This document shows positions 17,521 through 27,474 of a stretch of 64,000 nt of DNA, one piece after another. The notes under the pieces are model-generated. The model was not told where the DNA came from. It saw only the letters and a program-made list of their open reading frames with translations, and made no database searches. The first letter of the stretch is position 1; each line of letters opens with the position of its first letter. Position numbers and translations under genes: made by a program. This stretch comes from Pedobacter psychrophilus (GTDB lineage Bacteria; Bacteroidota; Bacteroidia; Sphingobacteriales; Sphingobacteriaceae), in the NCBI RefSeq assembly GCF_001652725.1, contig NZ_LWHJ01000022.1:682001-746000 (forward strand), read 5' to 3'.

Positions 17521-17925
17521 ATGGAAATAAATACCTATCTCACATTTAATGGAAACTGTAAAGAAGCAATGTGTTTTTATCAGGAATGTTTGGGTGGTAA
17601 TTTAGAGTTCCAAACCATTGGAGAATCGCCGTTAGCTGAGCAAATGCCTAAAGAGATGAAAAATGCTATTTTACATAGTAGTCTGATTGCAGGAAATCTT
17701 AAAATAATGGCGTCTGATATGGTGAATGAAAACGGATTAAATAATGGTAACAATGTTTCCCTACTATTAAATTGTGAATTTGAGTATCAGGTACATGAAA
17801 TGTATCATAAACTTTCGGAAAAAGGTTTAAAAGATCACCCATTAGAGAAAACTTTTTGGGGCGCCACTTTTGGAGATTTAACGGATCAATATGGCAATAG
17901 GTGGCTTTTGCACTATCAGGGATAA
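17521..17925 (+). CDS. VOC family protein (PhnB-like)
   Basis: A 134-residue protein of the glyoxalase/bleomycin-resistance (VOC) superfamily, PhnB/3-demethylubiquinone-methyltransferase-like subgroup. The beginning YLTFNGNCKEAMCFYQECLG and the end WGATFGDLTDQYGNRWLLHY are characteristic. Such proteins are often annotated as methyltransferases, but the fold does not bind SAM; a metal-dependent or binding role is more likely. It directly follows the SRPBCC gene. Confidence 0.87.
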   Translation: MEINTYLTFNGNCKEAMCFYQECLGGNLEFQTIGESPLAEQMPKEMKNAILHSSLIAGNLKIMASDMVNENGLNNGNNVSLLLNCEFEYQVHEMYHKLSEKGLKDHPLEKTFWGATFGDLTDQYGNRWLLHYQG

Positions 17926-17978
17926 TTTAAATAGTGAGTTTAAATATCAGCTAAAAATCAGAACTAAGTTTTAAAATT

Positions 17979-18359
17979 ATGAAAAAAGAAAAAATTATTT
18001 ATTGGGTTACCACAACCATCATCTTTTTATTTGAGGGCGTAATGCCGGCTTTAACAGCAAATACAGAATTGGCAAAAGAAGGAATTAAACATTTGGGATA
18101 TCCAGCTTATTTTGGCATAGCACTTATAGTTTTTAAGGTTTGTGGAACATTGATTTTAATAATTCCAGCGTTTAAAGCGAGAATTAAAGAGTGGGCTTAT
18201 GCCGGTTTTACCTTTGATTTTATTTTCGCATCTATCTCTCATGCTGCTGTTGATGGAATTACTAACACTCAAACATTTTTCCCTTTAATTTTCGTGGTTA
18301 TTTTAGCAATCTCTTATATTTATTATCACAAGTTAAACCCATATCCTGTATCAATATAA
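17979..18359 (+). CDS. DoxX-like membrane protein
   Basis: A four-helix inner-membrane protein of the DoxX-like family (126 residues). Visible elements are IIYWVTTTIIFLFEGVMPAL, LGYPAYFGIALIVFKVCGTL, a basic loop (FKARIKEWAYAGFTFDFIFA) and SHAAVDG followed by the last helix. DoxX-like proteins commonly sit with SRPBCC and VOC genes in Bacteroidota; their role is not well defined. It is part of the run of small genes opposite the DJ-1/AraC regulator. Confidence 0.86.
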   Translation: MKKEKIIYWVTTTIIFLFEGVMPALTANTELAKEGIKHLGYPAYFGIALIVFKVCGTLILIIPAFKARIKEWAYAGFTFDFIFASISHAAVDGITNTQTFFPLIFVVILAISYIYYHKLNPYPVSI

Positions 18360-18375
18360 TTGAGGAAATAAGAAT

Positions 18376-18591
18376 ATGAAGGTTGAGGTTTTTAAAACAA
18401 ATATTGTGGATTCATTAATAGCAAACAGTTTCGTATTTGAGTTGATGCTATTATTTCCTTCAGCTCAAATCAACTTTGATCTGGATGATTGTGATAAAAT
18501 TCTTAGGATTAAAACAGAATCAATTTGTGTGAAAACCATTCAAAGATTATTTTCAGAAAAAGGGAAGTGGTGTGAGTTATTGGATGATTAG
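18376..18591 (+). CDS. Small protein, possible HMA-like ferredoxin fold
   Basis: A 71-residue soluble protein beginning MKVEVFKTNIVDS. The alternation of strands and helices (two beta-alpha-beta halves with INFDLDDCDKILRIKTES in the middle) suggests the ferredoxin-like fold of heavy-metal-associated domains, but the usual CxxC metal motif is absent; only single Cys residues remain. It follows the DoxX gene after 16 bases. Function unknown. Confidence 0.6.
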   Translation: MKVEVFKTNIVDSLIANSFVFELMLLFPSAQINFDLDDCDKILRIKTESICVKTIQRLFSEKGKWCELLDD

Positions 18592-18901
18592 GGATTTAAG
18601 TTGTTTGAGTTTGTCATACGATTTTAGCTTAAATGTTGGTCAATATTTGAGGTAAAAATTAATTGTTGATTTTTTTTATATCATAGTTAAAAAAGCTTGA
18701 CCTTAAATAATTTTTAATTTAAATACAGCAGCATCATTTTTAAAAAGAATAGTTAGGATATTAAAAATCTAGCTTAGGTTTTTAATTAAAATAGTAAAGG
18801 CAAATGACTTATTGAGTTTTAAAATCTTCTATTTCATAGAATATTAATGCTGATTTTTTTAAAAAAATATATTTAAGTTTAAAAAAATATAATAACCAAT
18901 T
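18592..18901. other. AT-rich intergenic region before the HTCS gene
   Basis: This 310-base gap is extremely AT-rich with several A and T runs. I see no ORF of convincing length, no clear hairpin terminator and no strong promoter match. It should hold the promoter of the sensor-regulator gene. Confidence 0.6.
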
Positions 18902-21900
18902 TTGTTTTTACCAAAATCAAATACAATCTTTATCTTATTGATATTACTTTCAGCAAAAATTCTATTTGCTGGTGATATAAAATTTAAGCACCTCACTATT
19001 GATAATGGTCTTTCGCAAAATACAGTAACTACTATTTTTCAAGATCATAAAGGTTTAATATGGATAGGCACTTGGGATGGATTGAATAAATATGATGGCT
19101 ATAATTTTGAGATTTATAGAAATGATGGAAGAAATCCAAAAAGTTTAAGCGATAATAAAGTAAACGCAATTTTTGAGGATAAAAAACAAAAACTTTGGGT
19201 TGGGACTACTTCGGGCTTAAATTTATTTGATAGAGATTTAGAAGAATTTAAGTCGTTCCCAAATGAAAGAAATAAATCTTATGCTGTCTCAAGTATTGTA
19301 GAAGATACAAACGGAATTATCTGGTTAGGGACTGATGAAGGTGTTAAATATTTAGATCCTTCAATTGGTAAAATTAAAGATTTAGCTTTTAAAAATTCCC
19401 AAAACGGAGATTCGCGAGTACAATCTCTTTACATAGATAAAGGCAATCTATTATGGATTGGCAAATTTGCTGGTTTATTATTTTATGATATCAGTAAAAG
19501 AAAGTTAGTTTCTCCATATCCAAATTTACAACAAGCTGTTAAAAATTCTTGGATAAGAACTGTAAAATATCAAAAAGATGGTTCTTTTTGGTTAGCTACT
19601 GAAGCAGATGGGGTTTTACATTATAAGAGTAACAAAGAAATTGATTATTATTCAGTAAAAAATGGATTACTGTCTAATACAATAAGAGACATTTTAATTG
19701 TTAATGAACGAGAAATATGGATTGGGACTAAATTTGGATTAAGCATCCTTAATCCTTTTAGTAATGGCATAAAAAATTATACTTATAAAAAAGATGAAGA
19801 TTCACAAATCTCATTAAGTCAAGCTTCCATCCGATCTTTGTTTAAAGATAAAAAAGGAAATATATGGCTAGGTACCTATTCAGGTGGTATTAATCTGGTT
19901 TATAATTTCCAGGAGAATTTTTCTTACAAAGGACATGCAAAAGAAGACGTTTCAAAATTATCAAATAAGGAGGTAAATAGCATATTTGAAGAACCAGATA
20001 AGAATGTTTGGTTGGCAACTGATGGCGGAGGTTTAAATTATTGGAATAGAAAATTAAACACCATTGCAGTCTATAAATACGGAAAAGATCATAGTATTTT
20101 TAATACTGTAAAAACTATTCATCAAGATGCAGAAGATAGGAATATACTGTGGTTAAGTACAGGGGGTGGAGTATTAAAATTTAATAAAAATAGCCACTTA
20201 TTTGAGCCGTTTAATTTTATCAATAATTTTAACCTACCCGCTTTTATACATCAATATGTATTTGAAGATAGTAATTATGGGTTATGGATAGGTACAAATT
20301 TTGGAGGGTTATACTTATTTAAGAATGGGCAAAAAATAAAATTTTATAATAATCAAACTAATAAGAAAGATTATTTAAACTCAAATATAATAACTGCTTT
20401 AAAGAGTGATAAAAATGGTTTATGGATAGGAAATAGGGGAGCAGGATTGAATTATCTTGACTACAAAACAGGTAAAATAACTAGTTATGTTTATAACAAG
20501 AAAAACCCAAGTAGCTTAAGTAGTAATAATATTCTTTGTTTATACAAAGATAGTAAAGGGAGATTATGGATAGGTACTGATGGTGGAGGGCTTAATTATT
20601 ACGACTCAGTATCGAAACAATTTTTAACCTTAAATAAAAGTAATGGATTGTTTAACAATACCATTAACGCAATAATAGAAGATCAATCAGGAGCTTTATG
20701 GTTAAGTACAAATGGTGGGCTTTTTAAAGTAAAAACTAAAATAACCCCTAATCCTTTAAAATTTGAGGACTTAAAAATTGTTAATTATACTGTAGAAGAT
20801 GGTTTACAAAGTAACCAGTTTTTGTCTAATTCTGTATTTCGTGGATTAGGGAACGAACTTTTTTTTGGAGGTATTAATGGTTTAAGTACGTTTTTCCCAA
20901 ATCAACTTTCTGTTAACAATAATAAGCCAAACATTATATTTACTGAGCTTTCAATATTAGGGAGGTCTGTAACCATTGGAGAAAATAATATTCTAGAAAA
21001 ATCTATTGATGAGACTGAAGAAATAGTTTTACCATACGACAAAGCCTCTTTTACTATTAAATTTTCTTTATTAAATTATGTACATCCCGATAAGAATAAA
21101 TATGCTTTTATACTTGAAGGTTTTGCTAATGATACCTGGCATTATGTAAATGACCAACGCCAGGCAACCTATACCAACCTAAATCCCGGAACTTATACAT
21201 TTAAAGTAAAAGCAGCCAACAATAGTGGTGTCTGGACAGAAAAATCAAGGACATTAATTATTAAGGTTCTTCCGCCATGGTATAAAACTTGGTGGGCTTA
21301 CACCATTTATGCAGTCATTTTCTTACTTCTCTTATACTTATTTTATTCTTACACAAAATATAAAGAACGCCTAAAAAGTAAAATAACTTATGAACAATAC
21401 GTTGCCAAGCAAGAGCGAGAGTTAGCCGAGCAAAAATTAAGCTTCTTTATAAAAATCTCTCATGAGATTAAAACACCTATTACCATGATATTAGCTCCCT
21501 TACAAAAGCTTTTATCAGCACATGAAAATAACCCAGTTTGGTATGATCACTTAAATATTATGAATAAAAGTGGACAGAGATTACTCAATCTGATTGATCA
21601 ATTATTAGATGTTAGAGGCTTTGATGCAGCCCAAACTAATCTTAAAGCAGCAAAAGGTAACATGGTAAGATTTCTGAAAGAAATTGTAGTAATTTCTTCT
21701 AATCTTTCAAAAGAAAAAAATATCGATTTATCTTTTTCCTCTTCTGAAGAAAGTGTAGAAACATGGTTTGATAGGGATAAAATGGAGAAGGTAATTTATA
21801 ATATACTTTCTAATGCTATAAAATATACTCCAGAGTATGGTGAAATAAACGTAAAAGTTGAGAAATTACATTTAGAGCAAACAGTATTAATAAGTATTAC

Positions 21901-23018
21901 TGATAATGGTAGCGGTATTTCTTCAGAAAGGATACCAACCATCTTTACAGCTTTAAAACATGAAGATAGTATGCTTAATAATATATCTGGTACTGGTATA
22001 GGATTAGCTTTTGCTAAAGAGTTAGTAGATCTTCATCATGGCGAAATTAGTGTAGAAAGTACTCCATCTTCTAACGGTGTTAATGGCTTCACTTGTTTTA
22101 AGGTTAAACTTCCATTAGGGAATAGCCACCTACAAAAATCTGAAATTGCCGATAATTATCTTCAAACAGAAAATATTAATAATTATAAAGACTATAAATT
22201 AAATAGGCAAAGAAATTTTGAAGATTTACAAAATAAGATAAAATCAAATCATGGCGTAGAGAAGTTGTCAATGTTGATAGTAGAAGATAATATTGACGTT
22301 CGCAATTTTTTGGTAAATCATTTTAAATCTGAGTTTGAAGTTTACATTGCAGAAAATGGTAGAATTGGATATGAAGAAGCTTTAAAAAATATTCCAGAAG
22401 TTATTATTAGCGATGTAATGATGCCTGAAATGGATGGAGTTGAGTTATGTAAACTTTTAAAAGAAAATATAAATACCAGTCATATCCCTATTGTTTTATT
22501 AACTGCAAGAAGTCCGCTTTTATTTAAACTTCAAGGTTTAGAAAACGGAGCCGATGAATACATATCAAAGCCTTTTAATTTAGACCTATTAGAGGTTAAG
22601 GTATGGAGCCTGATATTGAATCGGCAAAAAATGCAATCAAGGTTTCAAAAACAAGTTTTGTTAGAACCTACAAATACTCTTATTTCTAGTTTTGATGATG
22701 TTTTTATAGAGCGTATAATTAAATACATAGAAGAATATAGCCTTAGAAACTCTTAGTGTGGAGGATATAAGTACCTATGTTGGGATGACTAGGGGGAATC
22801 TTTATAAAAAACTAAAAGCTTTAACAGCAAAAAGTCCGGTAGAGTTTATCAGATACATTCGTTTACAAAGAGCTTCGCAATTGTTACAACAGAAAAAAAT
22901 GTATATTAATGAAGTAGCATATATGGTAGGTTTTCAAGATGTAAATTATTTTAGAAAATGTTTTAAGGAAGAGTTTGGCTTTAACCCAACAGAGTTTGCG
23001 AAACAATTTAATAACTAG
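18902..23018 (+). pseudogene. Hybrid two-component system (HTCS) sensor-regulator, frameshifted before its AraC domain
   Basis: This is a one-protein two-component regulator of the PUL. From a TTG start it has a signal peptide (about 1-23), about 14 Reg_prop beta-propeller repeats (IWIGTWDGL type, to about 670), a Y_Y_Y domain (about 700-790), one TM helix (about 797-820), HisKA with phospho-His854 in SHEIKTPIT, an HATPase (DNGSGIS, GTGIGLAFAKEL) and a receiver domain with Asp1171 in SDVMMPEMDG. This frame stops at 22754-22756, just after the receiver. The missing AraC helix-turn-helix (VEDISTYVGMTRGNLYKKL to EEFGFNPTEFAKQF) continues in the +1 frame, 22731-23018. The ideal joint is IEEN-IALETLSVED, which would need two extra bases in the A-run near 22731-22736. 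So it is a decayed gene, a recoded gene or a sequencing error. If real, sensing and DNA binding are uncoupled. Confidence 0.85.
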
Positions 23019-23150
23019 TAAGCTGGTTATAATTCTTTAATACAAATGACACCATAAAATGATACAATTAACAAGACTGTAAACTCAAAGTCTGGTTAAA
23101 TTTGATAGATTTTAAATCTCCTAATTTTTAATTTACCAATTATTAAACAT

Positions 23151-24035
23151 ATGCGTAATTTACAGAGTTCACTGTTTTTATTTTTTTTTACTTTCCTATT
23201 TTTTAAAGTTACAGCACAAGAAATTACCAAAAATACTTATGTGCCACCTGTTCAAAAACAAAAAAATATTGATAAAATAACCTTAATTCAAGATATTAGG
23301 TACGGTACCATTCCTGCAATTGCTCTTGATTCTACCAGTGATAGAATTCTTGATTTATATTTACCACAAAATGATGCAAGCAAAACATCACTACCTGTTT
23401 TTATTTTTATACATGGTGGCGGATTTACCGGAGGTGATAAAGGATTAACAGATTTTTGTTCTAAAATTACTAAACAAGGCTTTGCAGTAGTTTCTATTAA
23501 TTATCGTTTAACTTTAAAATATAAAAAAGTAAGTGGTGCATCCTGTTCGGGCAATATGTCTAAGGGTTTACCCGCTAACGGATCATTTCACCCAGTATTA
23601 AACGAAGCCATTAATAACGCATCCGAAGATGCCATTTTTGCCTTACAATGGATAAAAGATAATGCCAAAATGTTTGGTTTTAATACAGATAAAATAGCAA
23701 TTAGTGGTGGTTCAGCTGGCGCAATGACAGCCTTGCATGTAGCTTATGTTTCTAAACAAAAAGTATTACCTATAAAGGCAGTTGTAAGCTTATGGGGCGG
23801 TTTAGAAGATGCAAAGGTAATTTCAAAAAATGCACCTCCAATTTTAATTTATCATGGCGATATTGATAATACTATAAATGTAGCTTATGCTTATGCATTA
23901 AAAGAAAGAATGGCTGCGATTGGATCTAAAGACACTCAATTACAGATTTTAAAAGACAAAGGGCATGCACAGTATAATTTAATTGCCAAAGAAAAAATTA
24001 GTGAGATTGTTTTGTTTTTGAACAATGTTTTATAA
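23151..24035 (+). CDS. Exported alpha/beta-hydrolase (carboxylesterase type)
   Basis: This is a secreted serine esterase of 294 residues. A signal peptide (about 1-22, ending VTAQE) is followed by the oxyanion motif FIHGGGFTGGDKG (about residue 86) and the nucleophile in ISGGSAGAMTALH (GxSxG, about residue 186). The acid is probably Asp in YHGDIDNTINV and the His in DKGHAQYNL. The family includes acetyl-xylan and feruloyl esterases; in this PUL it may deacylate the polysaccharide before or after lyase action. It is the first gene after the HTCS, with 132 bases between, and its end overlaps the PL6 gene. Confidence 0.86.
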   Translation: MRNLQSSLFLFFFTFLFFKVTAQEITKNTYVPPVQKQKNIDKITLIQDIRYGTIPAIALDSTSDRILDLYLPQNDASKTSLPVFIFIHGGGFTGGDKGLTDFCSKITKQGFAVVSINYRLTLKYKKVSGASCSGNMSKGLPANGSFHPVLNEAINNASEDAIFALQWIKDNAKMFGFNTDKIAISGGSAGAMTALHVAYVSKQKVLPIKAVVSLWGGLEDAKVISKNAPPILIYHGDIDNTINVAYAYALKERMAAIGSKDTQLQILKDKGHAQYNLIAKEKISEIVLFLNNVL

Positions 24036-25530
24036 TAATACTATGATATTTTTTAAGACTTGCGGCTCTATAGCTCATTGTAAAAGAAATACATTTATTA
24101 AAGGTGTTTTAATTTCTTTCTTACTGTTCAATTCTCAAATTATTTTAGCTAAAGATTATTATGTAGCTAACCTGCCTCAGTTTAATAAAGCAGTAACAAG
24201 TGTAAAAGCTGGCGATCAGATAATTATGGCAGAAGGCCGCTGGGAAAATGTAAAATTGATATTTAAAGCAAACGGAGATAAAAACCAGTTAATACAATTG
24301 AGGGCAGCAATACCAAGTAAAACTATTATTTGTGGCAAATCTTCTCTACAATTATCAGGTAGCTACTTAAAAGTTTCAGACTTGCTTTTTACTTCTGGTG
24401 AGCCAATTGGTAAAAATGCCATAGAGTTTAAAGATGATGGTGGAAATTATGCCTCATATTCGGTTTTAAGCAACTGTGCTATTGTTGATTTTAATAATCC
24501 AGATAAAAAAATAAGGAAACAATGGGTTGATTTATATGGTAGATATAATACGGTTGAATATTGTTATTTTGAAGGGAAAACAGATTTAGGAGTAGTTTTA
24601 AGCGTGGAAATTGATGCCGATAAAGGAGATAAAAATTTCCATAGTATAAACCACAATTACTTCGCAAAAAGACTGCCTTATAATGATAACGGCGGTGAAA
24701 TTATTCGAATTGCCCGTGGAGAAGTGCAAATGTTGAGTTCTAATACTCTAGTTGAAGACAATTATTTTGAGCATTGCGACGGAGAAAATGAAATTATTTC
24801 AGTTAAGTCGAGTGATAATATTATAAGAGGTAATAATTTTTATGAATGTGCTGGTGGTGTTTCTTTAAGGCATGGGGAAAGAAATATAGTTTATGGAAAT
24901 TATTTTCTTGCAAACAATAAAGAAGAATCAAGTGGAGTAAAAATTCATTTTATTGGACATAAAGTTTACAACAATCTTTTTTATAAAGTAGCTGGTAATA
25001 CAGCTTATACAGCTTCAATTGCTTTAATTGCAGGGCATTTAAACCCAACACTTTTACAAAATGAGCCAGTAAAAGATGTGGAAATTGCTAATAATACATT
25101 TGTAAATTGTGCTCTACCCTTCAATTTTGGGACTATTCAAGCTGATAAAGCGCTTGTTGTATTACCAAAACAAATCAATGTATGTAATAATTTAATCTAT
25201 TCTCCAAAGAGTGAAGAATGGAGTACACCGCCTCAGGATATAAGTAAGTTATTTATAATTAATAATCTTGTTGTACTAGAAAGTAAAATATTATTCAATG
25301 ATAAAATAATTTTAAATCCAGTTTTTAATAAGTCTAATGGTTTGTTTAATTTGCCTTATAGCAGGCTTATTGGAAAACTTCCTACATATGTAGAAAAAGA
25401 TATTCTTCAAATACCAAGAAAGCAAGGTTTAATAGGTGCCTTTGAATATCCTGAAAAAATAGAGGAGGTGAAATTGCCAAATGCTGATAATTGCGGTCCT
25501 CAATGGTATAAGCCAAAAACCACTAACTAG
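24025..25530 (+). CDS. Polysaccharide lyase family 6 (chondroitinase B / alginate lyase type)
   Basis: This is a right-handed beta-helix lyase cleaving uronic-acid glycosidic bonds by beta-elimination. Lys261 in ISVKSSDN and Arg282 in SLRHGERN match the catalytic Lys and Arg of Pedobacter heparinus chondroitinase B, with the same 21-residue spacing. HCDGENEIIS, a Ca-binding region in the family, is adjacent. An N-terminal hydrophobic segment ends near ILAKD, so it is exported. The start at 24025 overlaps the esterase stop by 11 bases; ATG 24043 is an alternative that shortens the N-terminus. PL6 includes alginate lyases and dermatan-sulfate lyases; sequence alone does not decide here, and the absence of sulfatases argues against a sulfated substrate. 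Confidence 0.88.
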   Translation: MFYNNTMIFFKTCGSIAHCKRNTFIKGVLISFLLFNSQIILAKDYYVANLPQFNKAVTSVKAGDQIIMAEGRWENVKLIFKANGDKNQLIQLRAAIPSKTIICGKSSLQLSGSYLKVSDLLFTSGEPIGKNAIEFKDDGGNYASYSVLSNCAIVDFNNPDKKIRKQWVDLYGRYNTVEYCYFEGKTDLGVVLSVEIDADKGDKNFHSINHNYFAKRLPYNDNGGEIIRIARGEVQMLSSNTLVEDNYFEHCDGENEIISVKSSDNIIRGNNFYECAGGVSLRHGERNIVYGNYFLANNKEESSGVKIHFIGHKVYNNLFYKVAGNTAYTASIALIAGHLNPTLLQNEPVKDVEIANNTFVNCALPFNFGTIQADKALVVLPKQINVCNNLIYSPKSEEWSTPPQDISKLFIINNLVVLESKILFNDKIILNPVFNKSNGLFNLPYSRLIGKLPTYVEKDILQIPRKQGLIGAFEYPEKIEEVKLPNADNCGPQWYKPKTTN

Positions 25531-25584
25531 CCTAAAATAAATTTGAATCCTAATAAGATAAGTTTCTTATAAATTAAAAATGAA

Positions 25585-27306
25585 ATGAAGAATTATATAT
25601 TTAAACTCTTTGCTCTATTAGCTTTCACATGGCCTGCCTTTGCACAAGCACAAAAAAGTATTTTATTTATAGATAACAAAACAGATAAACTGGTTTATCA
25701 GCCCTATACAAAAAAAGGAGATATTATTCCTGATTTTTCATACAGCGGTTATATGGGTGGAGGTGTTAAAATCAACTTCCCTAAAGTTGTTAAAATCTTA
25801 AGCCCTTTACCTGGTGATAATACCATTAACATACAAACTGCATTAGACAGTATAGGGAAACTTAAAGCTGATGAAAATGGAATAAGGGGTGCTCTCTTGT
25901 TAAGGGCAGGTAAATATAATTTATCTGAAAGTCTCGTGATTAAGAACTCTGGTGTGGCTTTAATAGGCGAAAAAGGAGAAGCTAGAAATACCATTTTAAT
26001 TGCTACCACCGCTAAACAATATACCCTTATAAAAATAGGAGAACAAGAAAGCGCCAAAATGGATAATAAAACCAAGAGGCAAGTTGTTGCAGATTATGTG
26101 CCATCTGGTACAAATAAATTATTGCTTAATGATGCATCCTGCTTTAAAGTGGGTGACGCTATAATAGTTGAAAGACCAAGTACAGCTGAGTGGATATCTT
26201 TTATTGGTATGGATAAACTAGAAGACAACTGGCGACCAATAAGTGAATTAAGTGCAGATCAAGTAGCAGATTATCAAAAAAATGGTAAAGTAAGTGACGA
26301 TAAAAAAAGATATAACACAACAGTTCAATGGGAGCCGGGATCAAAGAATCTGAAATTTGAACGTAAAATTACAGGCATTGATAAAAATGTAATAACTGTT
26401 GATATTCCACTTACTAACGCTTTGCAAAAAGAATTTGGAGGGGGTTTAGTTTATAAATACAAATACAATAAAAGATTAGCTCAGGTTGGCATTGCAAATT
26501 TATCTTTAACCTCTGTATTTAATGTAAATGTTGTAGAAAAAGACAAGGATTTAAATACCTATTTTGCTGATGAAGAACATGGCTGGACTGGTTTAGAATT
26601 TATAAACGCAGAAAATAGCTGGGTTGATAATGTAAAAACGAAGGTATTCTCTTTTGGATTTGTATGCGGTGCTAAAAGTAGGCTTATTACTATACAAAAT
26701 TGTAGTTTTTTAGATCCGGTAAGTATAATAACTGGAGGAAGGCGTTATGCCTATACAATCAGCGGACAACAATGTTTAGTTTATAATTGTTACGCCAGAA
26801 ACGGAAGACATGATTTTGTGATGGGTGCTCAAGTTGCTGGTCCAAATGCTTTTGTAAATAACAAAGCAGAATTATGCCATGCTAATTCAGAACCCCACCA
26901 AAGATGGGCTACAGGAACCCTTTTTGATAATTGCTCACTTTCTGGACCAGATGCAGGTTTTAGCTTATCTAACAGAGGGGCTTTTGGATCAGGACATGGT
27001 TGGGCTGGTGCACAAATGGTTTTATGGAATTGCATTACACCACTTGCTGTTGTAATGAAACCACCTACAGCACAAAATTTTTCTTTTGGTACAGTTGCGT
27101 TAAAAGATAAATGGAGTACTAATTCATCTATTGAAGAACGAGTGATGAAACTGAATAAAATATCTAATAGCAATTTTAAATATAACAGTTTACCAACTGT
27201 TGGAGATGGATTTATTTTTAGTGATGAGAAACATATGGTTCCTAAATCTTTGTATTTACAACAATTAAATGAAAGACTAAAAAGTAATGAGCTGGTAAAA
27301 GACTAA
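25585..27306 (+). CDS. Exported right-handed beta-helix protein, putative lyase
   Basis: A 573-residue exported protein (signal peptide to about FAQAQ, residue 22) whose sequence reads as stacked short strands: GALLLRAGKYNL, VALIGEKGEARNTILIA, IQNCSFLDPVS, LVYNCYARNGRHDFV and NKAELCHANSEPHQRWATG. This is the right-handed parallel beta-helix pattern of pectate-lyase-like enzymes. Its position between PL6 and PL8 genes suggests it also acts on the uronate polysaccharide. I cannot name the family or point to the catalytic residues with confidence; Arg/His in GRHDF and EPHQRW are candidates. Neighbours are on the same strand with a 54-base gap before it. Confidence 0.72.
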   Translation: MKNYIFKLFALLAFTWPAFAQAQKSILFIDNKTDKLVYQPYTKKGDIIPDFSYSGYMGGGVKINFPKVVKILSPLPGDNTINIQTALDSIGKLKADENGIRGALLLRAGKYNLSESLVIKNSGVALIGEKGEARNTILIATTAKQYTLIKIGEQESAKMDNKTKRQVVADYVPSGTNKLLLNDASCFKVGDAIIVERPSTAEWISFIGMDKLEDNWRPISELSADQVADYQKNGKVSDDKKRYNTTVQWEPGSKNLKFERKITGIDKNVITVDIPLTNALQKEFGGGLVYKYKYNKRLAQVGIANLSLTSVFNVNVVEKDKDLNTYFADEEHGWTGLEFINAENSWVDNVKTKVFSFGFVCGAKSRLITIQNCSFLDPVSIITGGRRYAYTISGQQCLVYNCYARNGRHDFVMGAQVAGPNAFVNNKAELCHANSEPHQRWATGTLFDNCSLSGPDAGFSLSNRGAFGSGHGWAGAQMVLWNCITPLAVVMKPPTAQNFSFGTVALKDKWSTNSSIEERVMKLNKISNSNFKYNSLPTVGDGFIFSDEKHMVPKSLYLQQLNERLKSNELVKD

Positions 27307-27474
27307 TTATTTAAAGATTTGTTGTAAAATTATTAATTAACACATTAGACCCTTTTTTGTGATACAATCATCATGATGTTTTGATTTTATGTTTTAGTAA
27401 AATTGGATAATGATTTAAGCTTTTCCCAAAGCTTAAATCATTTAAAAAACCAATTAAACCAAAATTAAATTAAA
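27307..27474. promoter_or_regulatory. Intergenic region upstream of the PL8 gene, with 12-bp perfect hairpin
   Basis: The gap contains a perfect inverted repeat AATGATTTAAGC (27409-27420) / GCTTAAATCATT (27431-27442) with a 10-nt loop, ending 32 bases before the PL8 ATG. It lacks a T tract on either side, so it looks more like a 5'-UTR structure or operator than a terminator. Earlier in the gap, at 27360-27368, lies TGATACAAT, also present at 23060-23068 upstream of the esterase, a possible shared regulatory site. Confidence 0.45.

Noticed and set aside
18592-18901. CRISPR or tandem repeat in the AT-rich gap
   Set aside because: Only homopolymer-rich sequence; no repeated unit with regular spacers here or elsewhere in the window.
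22758-23018. Independent short AraC-type regulator gene
   Set aside because: It is exactly the missing C-terminal domain of the HTCS gene directly before it, starting in the middle of the domain; better read as the frameshifted end.
26829-27173. Minus-strand frame of 114 codons
   Set aside because: Entirely inside the beta-helix gene, no domain-like sequence or start context; shadow frame.
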